A stretch of 64,000 nt of DNA, taken from GCA-2683135 sp964507445. Lineage in GTDB: Bacteria; Planctomycetota; GCA-002687715. The position numbers and the translations under genes are program-made. Every line of letters begins with the position of its first letter. The stretch's first letter is position 1. Location: NCBI GenBank assembly GCA_964507445.1, contig CAZDQF010000001.1, positions 434,001 to 498,000 on the forward strand. The letters run 5' to 3'. The notes beneath the pieces are model-generated. The model did no database searches. It saw only the letters and a program-made list of their open reading frames with translations, and was not told the origin of the DNA. This document shows positions 61,425 to 64,000 of the stretch, piece after piece.

Positions 61425-64000
61425 ATGCGCAACACCCACATCCTGATCGCCGTCCTGGCCCTGTCCCCTCTCGGCGCCATCGCACAGGCGCCCCTGTCCC
61501 ACATCACCACGCCCAAGGAGTCCATCGGGTTCAACATGGGGGACGACTACTGCCTCGCGAACAACGTTCAGATGGAGGCTTACTGGCGCACCCTGGCCCG
61601 TGAATCGGACCGCATGACGTTGGAGGTCATCGGCGAGTCCGAGGGCGGCCGAGACATCCTGATGGCGGTCGTCACCTCGCCGAAGAACCACAAGCGACTG
61701 GAGCACTATCGCCAGATCTCCCGGCGCCTCGCCCTGGCGGAAGGGCTCACGGACGCGCAGGCCCGGGCCCTCGCCAAAGACGGCAAGTCGGTGATCTGGA
61801 TCGACGGCGGCCTTCACGCCACCGAGGTGCTCGTGGCCCAGCAGCTGATCGAGATGGTCTATCAGATGTGCGCTCACACGGACGAGGAGACCATGCGCAT
61901 CCTCGACGACGTGATCATCCTCTTCAACAACCCCAACCCGGACGGCCTGGACCTGGTCTCCGACTGGTACATGCGCCACGAGGACAAGGAGAAGCGCTCC
62001 ACCCGCAACCTCCCGATCCTCTATCAGAAGTACACCGGCCACGACAACAACCGCGACTTCTACATGGCGACACAGAAGGAGACGGAGGCCCTGTGCCGGG
62101 TGTTCTACCACCAGTGGTTCCCACAGATCGTCTTCAACCACCACCAGACCGGGCCGGCGGGCACGGTGATGTTCGCGCCCCCGTTCAGAGGCCCCCACAA
62201 CCACAACCTGGACCCGCTGTTGCCGATCATGATCGACCTGGTCGGCGCCGCCATGCACCAGCGCTTCATCGCCGAAGACAAGCCGGGGTCCACCATGCGG
62301 AAAGGCGCCAGTTACTCCACGTGGTGGAACGGCGGGCTGCGGACCACGGTCTACTACCACAACATGATCGGCCTGCTCACGGAGACCATCGGCCATCCCA
62401 CCCCCATGGAGGTCCCGCTCCGAGTGGATCGGCAGCTGGGCACCGGGGACATGCCGTTCCCCATCGCGCCCCAGAAGTGGCACTTCAGGCAGTCCGTCGA
62501 GTACTCCCTCACCGCCAACCGTGCCGTGCTCGACATGGCCTCACGCTATCGCGAGCACCTCCTGTTCAACATCTACCGGATGGGGAAGAACTCCATCGAC
62601 AAGGGCAACAAGGACTCGTGGACCGTGCGCCCGGACACCATCGCCGCCGCCAAGGAGCTGCAGGAACAGAACCGCAAGCAGGACGGTGATTCGAACCGCC
62701 AGGATGTGTGGGAGACCGTCTTCAGGGACCCCAGGCGGCGAGACCCCAGGGGTTACGTGATCCCCCGCGATCAGGCCGACTTCCCCACCGCCACCAAGTT
62801 CGTCAACACCCTCATCAAGCAGGGCATCGCCATCCATCGAGCCACCGACGACTTCGAGATGGACGGGCGGTCGTTCCGAGCGGGCAGCTACGTGGTCAGG
62901 TGCGCGCAGGCGTTCCGGCCCCACATCATCGACATGTTCGAGCCTCAGGTGCACCCGGATGACATCCCCTACCCGGGCGGCGCTCCCATCCCACCCTACG
63001 ACAGCGCCGGGTGGACCCTCGCCTACCAGATGGGGGTGAAGTTCCATCGCGTCCTCGACGGCTTCGAAGGCCCCTTCGAACCCGTCAAGGGGTTCGCGGC
63101 TCCGCCGCCGGGGCGGGTCACCGGGGGTGACACCACGACAGGGTTCTTCACCAGCACGTCGGTCAACGACGCCTTCCTGGCGGCCAACCGACTGCTGGAA
63201 CGAGGCGCGCGCGTCTCTCGGATCACGAAGCCGTGCCAGTCCGACGGCGTCCGGTGGCCAGAGGGCTCGTTCTTCGTCCACGCCCGCTCCGGCCTTGGAG
63301 AGGACCTGACCCGCCTGGCCACGGAGCTGGGCCTGGACTTCGCCGGCGCCAGCGCCGCCGTGCCCTCCGACCACCTTGGCCCCATCCGCAGAATGCGCAT
63401 CGGGCTCTGGGACCGCTACGGCGGGTCCATGCCGTCCGGGTGGCTTCGCTGGGTCCTGGAGAGGTTCGAGTTCGACTTCGAACTGGTGTTCGCCCAGGAG
63501 CTGGACGCCGGCGACCTGCGCGAGCGCTTCGACGCCATCGTCTTCGTCGGCGGCGCCATCCCCTCGGCAGATCGGGGAGAAGGTCGTCGCCGTCGCCGTC
63601 GCCGTCGCCGCGGCCCGCCGAACCCCGCCGACATCCCGGAGCAGTATCGTGACCGCCTCGGTCGCGTCACCATCACGAAGACGGTGCCGAAGCTGCGGGA
63701 GTTCTTGAACGACGGGGGCACCATCCTCACCATCGGCAGCTCCACCGCCCTCGCCCGCCACCTCGAGCTGCCCGTGAGGAACGCGCTGCAGCGCATCAAG
63801 GGTGATGGCACGCCGGAGCAGCTGCCCCGAGAGGAGTACTTCGTGCCGGGCTCGGTCCTCAGCATGCGCATGAACCCGTCCCACCCCATCGCCTGGGGCT
63901 CGGACCAAAACCTGGACGTGTACTTCCGCCGAAGCCCTGTCTTCCGGGTGCGCCCGGAGGGCGGCTCGGAGGTGCGCCCCGTTGGCTGGTTCGACTCTCC
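61425..64000 (+). CDS. secreted M14 zinc-carboxypeptidase-like protein (3' end outside window)
   Basis: The frame from ATG 61425 is open to the last base, giving at least 858 residues without a stop. A signal peptide ends at 'LGAIAQ' (residue 21). The M14 zinc site is complete: His131 and Glu134 ('GGLHATEV') and His239 or His240 ('QIVFNHHQTG'), with the substrate-binding 'DNNRDF' at 207-212; Glu320 in 'LLTETIG' is a candidate general base. A long C-terminal region follows, typical of large secreted M14 proteins of Planctomycetes and Bacteroidetes, with a ThuA/glutamine-amidotransferase-like flavour ('VFVGGAIPS', 'GGTILTIGSSTALA'). An odd run of nine arginines lies at residues 721-729. Expected role: extracellular carboxypeptidase. 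Confidence 0.9.
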   Translation, partial: MRNTHILIAVLALSPLGAIAQAPLSHITTPKESIGFNMGDDYCLANNVQMEAYWRTLARESDRMTLEVIGESEGGRDILMAVVTSPKNHKRLEHYRQISRRLALAEGLTDAQARALAKDGKSVIWIDGGLHATEVLVAQQLIEMVYQMCAHTDEETMRILDDVIILFNNPNPDGLDLVSDWYMRHEDKEKRSTRNLPILYQKYTGHDNNRDFYMATQKETEALCRVFYHQWFPQIVFNHHQTGPAGTVMFAPPFRGPHNHNLDPLLPIMIDLVGAAMHQRFIAEDKPGSTMRKGASYSTWWNGGLRTTVYYHNMIGLLTETIGHPTPMEVPLRVDRQLGTGDMPFPIAPQKWHFRQSVEYSLTANRAVLDMASRYREHLLFNIYRMGKNSIDKGNKDSWTVRPDTIAAAKELQEQNRKQDGDSNRQDVWETVFRDPRRRDPRGYVIPRDQADFPTATKFVNTLIKQGIAIHRATDDFEMDGRSFRAGSYVVRCAQAFRPHIIDMFEPQVHPDDIPYPGGAPIPPYDSAGWTLAYQMGVKFHRVLDGFEGPFEPVKGFAAPPPGRVTGGDTTTGFFTSTSVNDAFLAANRLLERGARVSRITKPCQSDGVRWPEGSFFVHARSGLGEDLTRLATELGLDFAGASAAVPSDHLGPIRRMRIGLWDRYGGSMPSGWLRWVLERFEFDFELVFAQELDAGDLRERFDAIVFVGGAIPSADRGEGRRRRRRRRRGPPNPADIPEQYRDRLGRVTITKTVPKLREFLNDGGTILTIGSSTALARHLELPVRNALQRIKGDGTPEQLPREEYFVPGSVLSMRMNPSHPIAWGSDQNLDVYFRRSPVFRVRPEGGSEVRPVGWFDS
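63585..63611 (+). repeat. CGTCGC hexanucleotide repeat encoding an arginine run
   Basis: CGTCGC is repeated four times (63585-63608) and followed by CGC, encoding nine consecutive arginines inside the M14 protein. It looks like a slippage-prone microsatellite. Confidence 0.85.

Noticed and set aside
62541..63908. Long minus-strand open frame near the window end
   Set aside because: Antisense to the M14 protein, whose frame carries all zinc ligands and runs uninterrupted from 61425 to 64000.
1..64000. tRNA, rRNA, CRISPR, transposon or prophage signals
   Set aside because: I looked through the intergenic regions, none over about 300 bases, and saw no cloverleaf-type gene, spaced direct repeats, transposase or integrase motifs.

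Overview
The window looks like chromosomal DNA of a Planctomycetota bacterium, by eye about two-thirds G+C. The signature families are nearly exclusive to that phylum: two PSD1 (DUF1549/DUF1553) + DUF1501 pairs, two DUF1592 + DUF1552 pairs, a two-domain DUF1080 protein, two secreted sulfatases, FG-GAP proteins and a LamG/PKD surface protein. I cannot name a genus. I see no tRNA, rRNA, CRISPR array, insertion sequence or prophage. Coding density is very high, with no gene-free stretch over about 300 bases.

Layout. 1-4664: truncated PSD1 protein, DUF1501 protein, DUF1579 protein (minus) and a sulfatase. 4691-12798: FG-GAP protein, a DUF1592/DUF1552 operon (minus), a DUF1080 protein and cardiolipin synthase (minus). 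12889-16586: sialate O-acetylesterase translationally coupled to glnS. 16604-19733: second DUF1592/DUF1552 operon (minus). 19783-22971: a small secretin-like protein and a large lipoprotein with two ethylbenzene-dehydrogenase-like haem domains (minus). 23081-34161: nine tightly packed plus-strand genes. They are a porin-like barrel, a c-type cytochrome, a complete trans-4-hydroxyproline pathway (epimerase, FAD dehydrogenase subunit, fused 2Fe-2S/FAD subunit, deaminase, 2-oxoglutarate semialdehyde dehydrogenase), a prolidase-like amidohydrolase and a membrane-anchored ferrochelatase. 34147-37907: a lipoprotein and a reprolysin-like metalloprotease (minus). 38146-39156: a HEAT-repeat protein. 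39161-43201: a ZnuA-like binding protein with a MacB/FtsX-type permease, an ATPase and an unknown membrane protein (minus). 43364-51833: M28 peptidase, metG-pyrE operon (minus), lipoprotein isochorismatase-fold hydrolase, pseudouridine synthase (minus), second sulfatase and a TPR lipoprotein. 51924-64000: second FG-GAP protein, LamG/PKD protein (minus), second PSD1/DUF1501 operon (minus), a thioredoxin-endonuclease fusion, and an M14 carboxypeptidase-like protein running off the end.

How it works together. Most genes encode secreted or envelope proteins for polymer scavenging: sulfated and acetylated glycans (sulfatases, esterase, DUF1080), and collagen-like protein (metalloprotease, M28 and M14 peptidases, prolidase-like enzyme, hydroxyproline catabolism to 2-oxoglutarate). 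The collagen link is inference. The cytochrome, haem-domain and ferrochelatase genes around the hydroxyproline genes suggest that oxidation of D-hydroxyproline may be tied to a haem-rich envelope electron chain.

The most striking nucleotide-level pattern is a TANNNT element (usually TANNAT) that ends 5-9 bases before the start codon of at least ten genes on both strands, most often exactly six. This predicts widespread leaderless or near-leaderless mRNAs. Several start codons here are chosen on that basis, including GTG starts at 4691, 9979, 48604 and 50154.
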